The notes under the pieces were generated by a model. That model did not search any database. It was given only the letters and a program-made list of their open reading frames with translations, and was not told the origin of the DNA. Below are positions 1 through 6,139 of a DNA stretch of 7,521 bases, one piece after another. The stretch is from Krumholzibacterium sp965370495 (lineage in GTDB: Bacteria > Krumholzibacteriota > Krumholzibacteriia > Krumholzibacteriales > Krumholzibacteriaceae), in the NCBI GenBank assembly GCA_965370495.1, contig CBDUUV010000112.1:1-7521 (forward strand). The letters are read 5' to 3'. The translations under genes were made by a program, and so were the position numbers. Each line of letters opens with the position of its first letter. Within the stretch, counting starts at the first letter, position 1.

Positions 1-615
1 GAATTGATCATTCTTGTAAAGATTATGGGGCCAGGTTCGCGTATCCTGACGACGGCCCGGCCTGGAGATGAAATGGATGTCGCAGGGCCGCTTGGAGGTG
101 TACCGTTCAGCCGCCCGGCTGGTGCTGATACTGTCTTTGTAGCTGGTGGAACAGGGCTTGCGCCGATAATATTTTGCTCAAGGATGTGGAAGCAGGAAGG
201 TGTTATCGGAGATGCTCATCTCTTCCTGGGTGCTTCAACGGAAGAAGAACTTCTCAGCGGTCTCTATGATGACGATTTCACAGCTGTGCACACAGCGACG
301 ATAGATGGTTCTTCGGGTTTTACGGGTAATGTGGTCGAGCTGCTTGAAAAGGAACTGGATGAGGAAAATGTGCCTTCCGGCATCTTATATTCGTGCGGAC
401 CCCGGTCGATGATCATGGCCCTTATTGATCGGGTAAATAACAGGTTCGATACCCATTACACCTCCCTGGAGGCGGTAATGGCGTGCGGTATTGGGGCCTG
501 CAGAGGATGTACGGTGCCTGTCAAAAAAGATGGAGAAACAGTGCCGAGACCTGTCTGTAGTGATGGGACGGTGTTCAGGGTGGAGGATATTGACTGGGAG
601 GAGTGGGAGTCATGA
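1..615 (+). CDS. pyrK: Dihydroorotate dehydrogenase B, electron transfer subunit PyrK (5'-truncated)
   Basis: Electron-transfer subunit of class 1B dihydroorotate dehydrogenase. It carries electrons from FMN in PyrD through a 2Fe-2S cluster and FAD to NAD+, in the cytosol. The reading frame is open from base 1, so the true start and the N-terminal FAD-binding part lie outside the window; about 204 residues remain. Visible features are the end of the FAD barrel (GDEMDVAGPLGG), the nucleotide-binding GGTGLAPI (codons at about 142-165), CGPRSM near 394-411, and four cysteines at codons 484, 499, 508 and 556. These are spaced C-x4-C-x2-C-x15-C, the usual PyrK 2Fe-2S arrangement. The stop TGA at 613-615 overlaps the pyrD ATG (ATGA), so translation is probably coupled, as suits two subunits of one complex. 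Full PyrK proteins are about 250-260 residues, so roughly 50 are missing. A TTG at 4 is not a credible start, because homology runs through it. Confidence 0.94.
   Translation, partial: ELIILVKIMGPGSRILTTARPGDEMDVAGPLGGVPFSRPAGADTVFVAGGTGLAPIIFCSRMWKQEGVIGDAHLFLGASTEEELLSGLYDDDFTAVHTATIDGSSGFTGNVVELLEKELDEENVPSGILYSCGPRSMIMALIDRVNNRFDTHYTSLEAVMACGIGACRGCTVPVKKDGETVPRPVCSDGTVFRVEDIDWEEWES
597..603 (+). promoter_or_regulatory. Ribosome binding site of pyrD
   Basis: GGAGGAG lies within the end of pyrK, 8 nt before the ATG at 612. It decides the start in favour of 612 over the in-frame GTG at 603, which overlaps this site. Confidence 0.75.
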
Positions 616-1499
616 ATGTGAAGAATATGCAGCTGCGTATCGGCAAAGCCGTTTTCAAGAATCCCGTTCTTCTCGCATCGGGCCCGGCAGGGTATGGACT
701 CGAATTCTACGGTTTTATGGACCTTAAAAGGCTCGGTGGCGTAGTTACAAAAACGATCTCTTTCGAACCGAGGCCGGGTAATTCGGGAATAAGGCTGCAG
801 GAAACACCCGCGGGACTGCTGAACAGTATAGGCCTGGAAAATGTGGGTGCCAGGGCCTTCTTCTCGCAGAAAATACCTCTTCTCGCAGGGGCAGGCATCA
901 AACCTCTCGTGAGCCTCGCTGCTGAAGACTGGGATGATTTCAGGAAACTTCTTGATTATACAGCCGGACAGAAAAATATAGAAATTGTAGAGCTTAACCT
1001 CTCGTGCCCCAACGTGGAAAGGGGAGGAATGGCTGTCGGCACCGATCCGGAGCTCTTGAGCAGATATATCAGGCAAGCGAAGGATGTTCTCGGTGATAAA
1101 GCGGTTCTGGCCAAGTTAACTCCGAATGTCAAGGATATCGGTAAGCTTGCCCTTGCTGCCGAAGAGGCGGGGGCTGATGGGATAACAGCTATCAATACTA
1201 TTCTTGGGATGGATATCGATACGAGAACTGCCAAACCCGTTTTCCGTAGAGTCAGCGCCGGGCTTTCCGGGCCTGCGATTCTGCCGGTAGCTCTTGAAGC
1301 AGTCTGGAAAATATCGAGAATAGTGGATATTCCAGTTCTGGGAGTCGGTGGAATTTCTTCGTGCGATGACGCCGTTAAATTTTTCATGGCCGGTGCGGCC
1401 GGCATTCAGATCGGGACGGCGATATTCTACGATCCAGGTCTCCCCGGAAGGATCATAGACAAACTGGAAGAAAGCGGGATCCCCGCAGCTATAGATTGA
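612..1499 (+). CDS. pyrD: Dihydroorotate dehydrogenase B (NAD+), catalytic subunit PyrD
   Basis: Catalytic FMN subunit (295 aa) that oxidises dihydroorotate to orotate, the fourth step of de novo UMP synthesis. It works with PyrK in the cytosol. Visible motifs: the N-terminal NPVLLASGPAGYG; TKTISFEPRPGN (Lys47) with ETPAGLLNSIGL, which form the FMN and substrate pocket; NLSCPN with Cys132, the catalytic base of class 1 enzymes (class 2 enzymes have Ser here); AKLTPN (Lys168); INT (Asn194); LSGPA at 218-222; and the FMN-phosphate loop GVGGI at 244-248 followed by AGAAGIQIGTA. Length is close to the usual 300-310. I chose the ATG at 612 because it follows GGAGGAG and overlaps the pyrK stop by 4 nt. 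The adjoining pyrK marks this as class 1B rather than the fumarate-dependent class 1A. pyrF follows after 48 nt, so this is an operon. Confidence 0.97.
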   Translation: MNVKNMQLRIGKAVFKNPVLLASGPAGYGLEFYGFMDLKRLGGVVTKTISFEPRPGNSGIRLQETPAGLLNSIGLENVGARAFFSQKIPLLAGAGIKPLVSLAAEDWDDFRKLLDYTAGQKNIEIVELNLSCPNVERGGMAVGTDPELLSRYIRQAKDVLGDKAVLAKLTPNVKDIGKLALAAEEAGADGITAINTILGMDIDTRTAKPVFRRVSAGLSGPAILPVALEAVWKISRIVDIPVLGVGGISSCDDAVKFFMAGAAGIQIGTAIFYDPGLPGRIIDKLEESGIPAAID

Positions 1500-1535
1500 T
1501 TCGGATTATAGCCTGTGAACACTCTGAAAAGCCCG

Positions 1536-1542
1536 AAAGGAA
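1536..1542 (+). promoter_or_regulatory. Ribosome binding site of pyrF
   Basis: AAAGGAA ends 5 nt before the ATG at 1548. It argues against the in-frame GTG at 1515, which has no upstream Shine-Dalgarno-like sequence and would add 11 residues not expected in the family. Confidence 0.65.
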
Positions 1543-1547
1543 TCCAG

Positions 1548-2267
1548 ATGACAGCCCAGCCAGAGATAATAGCGGCGATTGATGTCGAAAACAGAAGCGA
1601 TGCGATCAAACTGGTCGAAGCCCTGAAGGGAAAAATCGAATATTTCAAGGTCGGCAGCAGGCTCTTTACCGCGGAAGGACCAGGCATGGTCAGTGAAATA
1701 AATGATCTTGGCGGCTCGGTCTTCCTCGACCTGAAATTCCACGATATTCCCGCAACCGTTGCCGGCTCGGTCAAAGCGGCGTGCGGGCTGGGGATCAGGA
1801 TGATGACCATCCACACGTGCGGTGGTGTAGAAATGATGAGAGCCGCAGCCGAGTCGGTTGCTGAGAACTCACAGGATTCAGGATCGGCAAGGCCTGTCCT
1901 CGTGGGAGTGACAGTTTTGACGAGTATGTCGGGTGAGGATCTCTCCGCGGTATCCTGCTTCGAGGGTGATGTCGAGAGCCTCGTGCTGAGGCGAGCGACA
2001 AAGGCGAAAGAAGCTGGCCTGGATGGTGTAGTCGCCTCTGTGAGGGAAACGGCTGCTATAAGAAAAGAGCTCGGCGATGATTTTGTAATCGTAACCCCGG
2101 GGATCAGGCCCGCGGGTACCGCAATTGGGGACCAGAAGAGAGTTGCCACCCCGGTGGTTGCAATGAAGGCGGGCTCGAATTTCCTTGTGATCGGGCGGCC
2201 GATATACCAGGCGTCCTCGCCGGCTGATGCTGCCGAGGCGATCCGGGTCGAGCTGCTGGGGGAATAG
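1548..2267 (+). CDS. pyrF: Orotidine 5'-phosphate decarboxylase PyrF
   Basis: Decarboxylates OMP to UMP, the last step of de novo pyrimidine synthesis; a cytosolic TIM-barrel dimer. The protein is 239 aa, a normal length. The catalytic residues all sit at the expected places: Asp12 (AAIDV), Lys34 (FKVG), then Asp61, Lys63 and Asp66 in LDLKFHDIP. They are offset by a constant ten residues from the E. coli enzyme as I recall its numbering. The C-terminal phosphate-binding elements are also present: VTPGIRP at 182-188, GDQKRVATP at 194-202, and IGRPI with Arg217. The gene sits 48 nt after pyrD and 10 nt before a permease gene whose Shine-Dalgarno overlaps this stop codon. No attenuator or terminator is visible in the pyrD-pyrF gap, so it is likely read from the promoter upstream of pyrK. 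Confidence 0.97.
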   Translation: MTAQPEIIAAIDVENRSDAIKLVEALKGKIEYFKVGSRLFTAEGPGMVSEINDLGGSVFLDLKFHDIPATVAGSVKAACGLGIRMMTIHTCGGVEMMRAAAESVAENSQDSGSARPVLVGVTVLTSMSGEDLSAVSCFEGDVESLVLRRATKAKEAGLDGVVASVRETAAIRKELGDDFVIVTPGIRPAGTAIGDQKRVATPVVAMKAGSNFLVIGRPIYQASSPADAAEAIRVELLGE

Positions 2268-2270
2268 GGG
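2266..2270 (+). promoter_or_regulatory. Ribosome binding site of the permease gene
   Basis: AGGGG overlaps the last two bases of the pyrF stop codon (TAG, 2265-2267) and lies 7 nt before the ATG at 2278. It supports 2278 over the upstream in-frame ATG at 2227, which would put a charged, non-membrane stretch in front of the first helix. Confidence 0.55.
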
Positions 2271-2277
2271 TCGTCGA

Positions 2278-3546
2278 ATGTTAAGAGCCTCGATAATATT
2301 TATACTTGTTTACGCAGGGCTTGTAATATCCAGAAAGCACAGGTGGCTTATCGCGTGGAGCGGCATCGTGGCTGCTCTTCTCATTAAAGCTCTGTTTCTG
2401 CCCGAGATAGTTGCCGGCATCAACTGGAATATTATAGGCATCTTTGTCGGTTCGCTTTTTCTGGCGGAGTCTTTCATATATTCCAGGATGCCCGAAACTA
2501 TTTCAGATATTCTTATTAACAATTCGCCGAATCTCGGTACCGCTTTTATGGGGATCATAGTATTTGCTTCCCTGTTCTCGATCTTCATGGACAACGTAGT
2601 TACGGTTTTGATCATAGCCCCGATCGCTCTTCAACGTACAAGGAAAGCAGGTGTATCGCCCGTGCCCGGAATCATTGGGCTTGCCATATCCTCGAATCTG
2701 CAGGGAATGGCAATCCTGATCGGGGATACACCGAGTATGCTGCTCGCTGCCGAAATGAAGCTGAGTTTCTGGCAGTTCTTCACATACTCGGGCAAACCGA
2801 GTATCTTCTGGATCGTCCAGCTTGGAGCGGTCGCCGGCTTTATCGTGCTTTACTGTTTTTTTCGCAAAGACAAACAGCAACCGCAGCAGACCGAGGTCAC
2901 ACCGGTAAGAAGCTGGATCCCGGTGTGGTTTATAATACTTGCCGTAGCCCTCCTGTCGTTCATGACTAAGATAGATCCAGCATTCAAGTGGTTCGGTGGA
3001 GCGGCTACCATGGTCGCTGGAGGTGGCAGCCTGGTTTGGCAGCGTACCAGGACAAGGCGTGCCGGGGAAAGTATGGCCTGGAATTTTGACTGGGGGACCG
3101 TCGCTTTTCTTATGGCTATATTCGTTCTTGTTCACATGATGGTTCAGAGGGGAGTTGTTGGCAAGCTTGTCTCAGGATTTGGGGAGTTGGAGGGCTATAG
3201 CCCCTTTCTTATATATTCGATTATTGTCTGGTTCTCCGTCCTTATATCGGCCTTCATTGATAACATTCCGTACATAGCAGCGATGCTTCCCATTGTAACG
3301 GGACTCAGTGCAACACTCGGGATCAGTCAACCCCTGCTGGCATTCGGTCTTCTTGTCGGTTCGTGCATGGGGGGCAACATAACTCCGATCGGCGCGACGG
3401 CTAATCTTGTAGCGATGGGGATCCTCGACCGGGAAGGGAAGCATATTTCCTTTGCCGGTTTCGTGCGCGTCGGAATGCCGTTTACGATTGCCGCAACTGC
3501 TGTCGCGTGGCTTGCACTGTGGTATATATTCGGGCCCGGGAACTGA
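2278..3546 (+). CDS. Ion transporter superfamily permease (ArsB/NhaD/SLC13-like)
   Basis: Polytopic inner-membrane transporter of 422 aa, about 10-12 hydrophobic segments. The two halves show the internal duplication typical of the ion transporter (IT) superfamily. A DN motif inside a helix occurs in each half: FMDNVVTVLIIAP at 103-115 and FIDNIPYIAAMLPI at 326-339. Each is followed by a hairpin signature: ILIGDTPSM at 146-154, and GGNITPIGATANLVAMG at 365-381. A polar loop (about 196-210) separates the halves. These signatures occur in arsenite/antiporter (ArsB), NhaD Na+/H+, P-protein and citrate/dicarboxylate members, so the substrate cannot be named. There are no ars genes nearby. The gene begins 10 nt after pyrF with its ribosome site on the pyrF stop, so it is probably co-transcribed with pyrKDF. 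No convincing terminator follows. Confidence 0.88.
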   Translation: MLRASIIFILVYAGLVISRKHRWLIAWSGIVAALLIKALFLPEIVAGINWNIIGIFVGSLFLAESFIYSRMPETISDILINNSPNLGTAFMGIIVFASLFSIFMDNVVTVLIIAPIALQRTRKAGVSPVPGIIGLAISSNLQGMAILIGDTPSMLLAAEMKLSFWQFFTYSGKPSIFWIVQLGAVAGFIVLYCFFRKDKQQPQQTEVTPVRSWIPVWFIILAVALLSFMTKIDPAFKWFGGAATMVAGGGSLVWQRTRTRRAGESMAWNFDWGTVAFLMAIFVLVHMMVQRGVVGKLVSGFGELEGYSPFLIYSIIVWFSVLISAFIDNIPYIAAMLPIVTGLSATLGISQPLLAFGLLVGSCMGGNITPIGATANLVAMGILDREGKHISFAGFVRVGMPFTIAATAVAWLALWYIFGPGN

Positions 3547-3735
3547 TAAATACCCGTAAAGACAGGCAAAAACCGTCTATATCGTGGAGGGGATTTTCGA
3601 GTATGAAAAAATCGTACTTCTGAAACCAGGGTGTATCTCCTTTACAATGCAAATCATTTCAAATATAGTTTTATCTCGAAAGTTGATTCGGAATAATCCG
3701 TTCGAAATAACAACCCCAGGGAGAAACACGTTCCG
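3547..3735 (+). other. Intergenic region between permease and cotransporter genes
   Basis: A 189-nt gap, AT-richer than its flanks. It holds the promoter at 3641-3669. A GGAGGGG at 3586-3592 stands 10 nt before an ATG that opens only a six-codon reading frame (3603-3623), which lies upstream of the promoter and so is unlikely to be a leader of the next gene. No strong hairpin with a T-tract is present, so termination after the permease gene is not evident. Confidence 0.6.
3641..3669 (+). promoter_or_regulatory. Sigma70-type promoter for the cotransporter gene
   Basis: TTTACA (3641-3646) and TATAGT (3664-3669) are separated by exactly 17 nt, each matching five of six consensus bases, in an AT-rich stretch. 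Transcription would start near 3676 and give a leader of about 60 nt. Prediction from sequence only. Confidence 0.6.
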
Positions 3736-6009
3736 ATGGCGAATGCTGAGGCCAGAACAGAGACCTCCGGGAATGGCAAGGCAGGTCCTGCAACGCCTGC
3801 CGGCAATGCTCCGGCAGGTGCAGCGGTCAGATTTGGAACATTCCTTGGAGTGTATACTCCAAGCACATTGACTATTCTCGGCCTGATCATGTACCTGAGG
3901 TTTGGATGGGTATTAGGTAACCTGGGTCTTCCGCTCACTCTGCTGATAGTTTTCCTGGCCAGCGCGATAACATTTATCACCGGGCTGAGCGCATCGGCGA
4001 TATCGACTAACATGCATGTTGGTGTCGGCGGTGAATATTACATGATCGCCCATAGCCTGGGGCTCGAACTCGGGGGCGCAATCGGGATTCCTTTCTACCT
4101 GTGCCGTACACTGAGTATAACATTTTACAGTTTCGGTTTCGCGGAAAGTCTGGCAGTAATCTGGCCCGCAAGCTGGGGAGTAATGCCGCCCCATATGATC
4201 CAGTTTGTAGCGGCCGGGACGATAATAGTTATTACATATCTTTCGGGAAAAAGTGCCTCGATAGCTCTCAAGCTTCAGATCCCCATTATGGTCGCAGTAG
4301 GACTATCATTTATCGCGCTATTTATCGGTGTGATGATGAAGGGGTTCAATGCTCCTGAGATGATAGCTACCTACAGGACAGCACCTGAGGGGTTCTGGTA
4401 TATCTTTGCTGTCTTTTTTCCGGCAGTGACGGGATTTACCGCGGGGATCGGAATGAGCGGAGATCTCAAAGACCCGAGCCGGAGTATACCCAGGGGCACC
4501 CTTCTGGCTGTTATTACAGGAACTCTGGCGTATCTTGCAATACCTGTGCTTCTATCCGTGACAAAAGGGATCACTCCGGAACAGCTTGCTTCGCCCGAAA
4601 ATAATGTATGGATCATGGTATCGATATTCGGGCCCCTGTTTGTCTTTGTGGGGATGTGGGGAGCTATCCTCTCGTCAGCTTTCGGTAGTGTCCTTGCAGG
4701 CCCGAGGGTTCTGCAGGCTCTGTCAAATGACGGTCTTGCACCGAAGTTTCTTTCCCGTCTTTCGAAAAAAGGCCAACCTACGATCTCGACCTGGATTTCG
4801 GGTATTCTCGCGCTCGCGGCAGTCATGCTTGGAAATCTCAATGCCGTGGCACAGTATGTAACAGTACTCTTTCTGACCCTCTACGTGATGATCAACCTGA
4901 GCGCCGCGATAGAGAAGCTTGTCGGCGACCTGTCGTACAGGCCGACGATCAATGTTCCATGGGTCGTTTCCATGAGCGGCGCTGTGGGCGCGCTTTTTGT
5001 CATGTTCCTTCTGAACCCGGTAGCTTGTGTCGTCGCTGCTTTGTTCGAACTCGTCATCTTCTTTTTTCTTCGAAAGAAAGCGTTGAAAAAGAGGTGGGGT
5101 GATGTAAGGGCCGGATTGTGGTTTTCGGTCGCCCGTTTTGCCCTTCTCAAACTAAGAAACCACGAGGTTGATCCCAGAAATTGGCGCCCTCATATAATCT
5201 CGTTTACAAAGGACGTATCCAAGGATATTGACCTTGTATACCTGGCGAACTGTTTCAACCAGAAACACGGGATTGTTACAGCCTGCAAGATCATTGAAGG
5301 TAGGCTGGATGGCGAAGCTTATGAAATCGCCAAAGATGAAAAAAAGATGAGCAAAACCCTGGAGGCGTACGGCCTGGTTGCCTTCTGCGAAGTAAATGTG
5401 GCTCCCGATTTTGAGTCCGGGGCAGCGAACATGATACAGGCGAACGGTATCGCGGGACTTCATTCGAATACGGTAATGTTTGGATGGCCGGATGAGAAGG
5501 ACAGGCTGGTATCCCTTCTTCGGATAATGCGCGCGGTATCCAAGATAAAGAAGAATATGATCATATCGAAACTGGCTCCTATCAGGAGACGGAAGCTTAA
5601 GGCGCGGATTGATCTCTGGTGGGGTGGACTTGAGTATAACGGTGACCTGATGCTTCTGCTTGCCCATCTTCTGAAGATGAATACGGAATGGCAGAAGGCT
5701 CAACTGATGGTCCATACCATTGTCATGACCCCTGAGGAAAGGGAGGGGATGCAGGAGAGCATTTCTACACTGATTGAGTCGGTGAGGATACATGCATCTA
5801 CCGAAGTGATCGTGAAAGATCCCGAAAAATCGATCAACGATATTATCAAGGAGAACAGCCGGAGGGCGGATCTGGTTTTTATCGGCCTTATGATACCTGA
5901 AGAGGGTGAAGAGGAGATGTATGCTGAACGGCTCATGAAACTCTCTGAAGGCCTGAAGTCAGTGATCTTCATTAGAAATGCAAGCGAGTTTTCCGGAAGG
6001 CTTATCTAG
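3736..6009 (+). CDS. Cation-chloride cotransporter family protein (SLC12-like)
   Basis: A 757-aa membrane transporter of the APC superfamily, SLC12/CCC type, expected to couple chloride to Na+ and/or K+ across the inner membrane. A hydrophilic Ala/Pro/Gly-rich tail (1-31) precedes about 12 helices (about 36-445). Family motifs: TLTILGLIMYLRFGWVLG (TM1), GGEYYMIAHSLGLELGGAIG (TM2-TM3), FGFAES (TM3), and FFPAVTGFTAGIGMSGDLKDP with IPRGT (TM6). Later come SSAFGSVLAGPRVLQAL (TM8) and TLYVMINLSA (TM10). The cytosolic C-terminal part (about 446-757) opens with RNWRPHI and closes with ENSRRADLVFIGL and IRNASEFSG, as in SLC12 tails. Aligned from memory to NKCC1, Ala310, Ser313 and Ser314 fall on the Na+ site, and Tyr131, Pro229 and Thr232 on the K+ site. 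The ATG at 3736 follows AGGGAG (3718-3723) by 12 nt, a slightly long spacing. It has its own promoter. Generic amino-acid permease is the alternative, less likely given the SLC12-type tail. Confidence 0.93.
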   Translation: MANAEARTETSGNGKAGPATPAGNAPAGAAVRFGTFLGVYTPSTLTILGLIMYLRFGWVLGNLGLPLTLLIVFLASAITFITGLSASAISTNMHVGVGGEYYMIAHSLGLELGGAIGIPFYLCRTLSITFYSFGFAESLAVIWPASWGVMPPHMIQFVAAGTIIVITYLSGKSASIALKLQIPIMVAVGLSFIALFIGVMMKGFNAPEMIATYRTAPEGFWYIFAVFFPAVTGFTAGIGMSGDLKDPSRSIPRGTLLAVITGTLAYLAIPVLLSVTKGITPEQLASPENNVWIMVSIFGPLFVFVGMWGAILSSAFGSVLAGPRVLQALSNDGLAPKFLSRLSKKGQPTISTWISGILALAAVMLGNLNAVAQYVTVLFLTLYVMINLSAAIEKLVGDLSYRPTINVPWVVSMSGAVGALFVMFLLNPVACVVAALFELVIFFFLRKKALKKRWGDVRAGLWFSVARFALLKLRNHEVDPRNWRPHIISFTKDVSKDIDLVYLANCFNQKHGIVTACKIIEGRLDGEAYEIAKDEKKMSKTLEAYGLVAFCEVNVAPDFESGAANMIQANGIAGLHSNTVMFGWPDEKDRLVSLLRIMRAVSKIKKNMIISKLAPIRRRKLKARIDLWWGGLEYNGDLMLLLAHLLKMNTEWQKAQLMVHTIVMTPEEREGMQESISTLIESVRIHASTEVIVKDPEKSINDIIKENSRRADLVFIGLMIPEEGEEEMYAERLMKLSEGLKSVIFIRNASEFSGRLI
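3794..3820 (+). repeat. Inverted repeat inside the start of the cotransporter gene
   Basis: CCTGCCGG (3796-3803) and CCGGCAGG (3811-3818) are perfect complements around a 7-nt loop, extended by one G-U and one C-G pair. The hairpin begins about 58 nt after the start codon, in the part coding for the Ala/Pro/Gly-rich tail. It may only reflect codon choice. Confidence 0.5.
3844..3863 (+). repeat. Second inverted repeat in the cotransporter gene
   Basis: CTTGGAGT (3844-3851) and ACTCCAAG (3856-3863) are perfect complements around the 4-nt loop GTAT. It lies 25 nt after the hairpin at 3794-3820, in the codons for the conserved FLGVYTPS segment, so chance from protein constraint is plausible. Confidence 0.45.
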
Positions 6010-6121
6010 CCGGCATCCGCACGGATACTTCCGCGCCATAAACCTCTGCAATGGCACACAAAAAACTGCCCGGGAGCTTCAGCCCCCCCCGGGCAGAACG
6101 GGTACAGCAGAAGAACTTCTA
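6010..6121. other. Convergent intergenic region
   Basis: Short gap between the ends of the cotransporter gene (+) and the repeat-protein gene (-). The only strong element is the GC-rich hairpin at 6066-6096 with its T-run on the minus strand. Confidence 0.7.
6060..6096 (-). terminator. Intrinsic terminator of the minus-strand repeat-protein gene
   Basis: CTGCCCGGG (6066-6074) and CCCGGGCAG (6088-6096) form a perfect 9-bp GC-rich stem. Read on the minus strand, it is followed directly by six T residues (6065 down to 6060). It begins 25 nt after the stop codon of the minus-strand gene. In the + direction the stem has no adjoining T-run, so it is a poor intrinsic terminator for the cotransporter transcript. 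Confidence 0.88.
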
Positions 6122-6139
6122 TCAGCGCTGATATTTTTT
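6120..6139 (+). terminator. Weak terminator candidate for the cotransporter transcript
   Basis: The perfect 14-bp palindrome TATCAGCGCTGATA (6120-6133) is followed by six T residues (6134-6139) on the + strand. The usable stem is only about 5 bp with a 4-base loop, so termination would be weak. It overlaps the stop codon of the minus-strand gene. Confidence 0.25.

Noticed and set aside
456..1076. Open frame on the minus strand across pyrK and pyrD
   Set aside because: It runs opposite two conserved enzymes, and its product shows no motif.
1427..2149. Open frame (240 codons) on the minus strand opposite pyrF
   Set aside because: A shadow of pyrF; Ser/Pro/Thr-rich product with no motif.
3560..3578. 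Small hairpin after the permease gene considered as a terminator
   Set aside because: AGAC/GTCT plus two G-C pairs with a bulge is weak, and no T-run follows it.
3603..3623. Six-codon reading frame (MKKSYF) after a good GGAGGGG site
   Set aside because: It could be a leader peptide, but it lies upstream of the predicted promoter and has no regulatory codon run or attenuator hairpin beside it.
3584..3871. 95-codon + strand frame starting in the gap before the cotransporter gene
   Set aside because: It has no ribosome site before its GTG, overlaps the cotransporter start by 136 nt in another frame, and has no recognisable domain.
5070..6006. C-terminal soluble part of the cotransporter as a novel domain fusion
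   Set aside because: RNWRP and the ENSRRADLVFIGL/IRNASEFSG elements are normal for SLC12-type tails, which are known to have a universal-stress-protein-like fold in the Methanosarcina homologue.
6015..6026. ATCC-GCAC-GGAT hairpin just after the cotransporter stop codon
   Set aside because: Only 4 bp and no T-run, so not a terminator.
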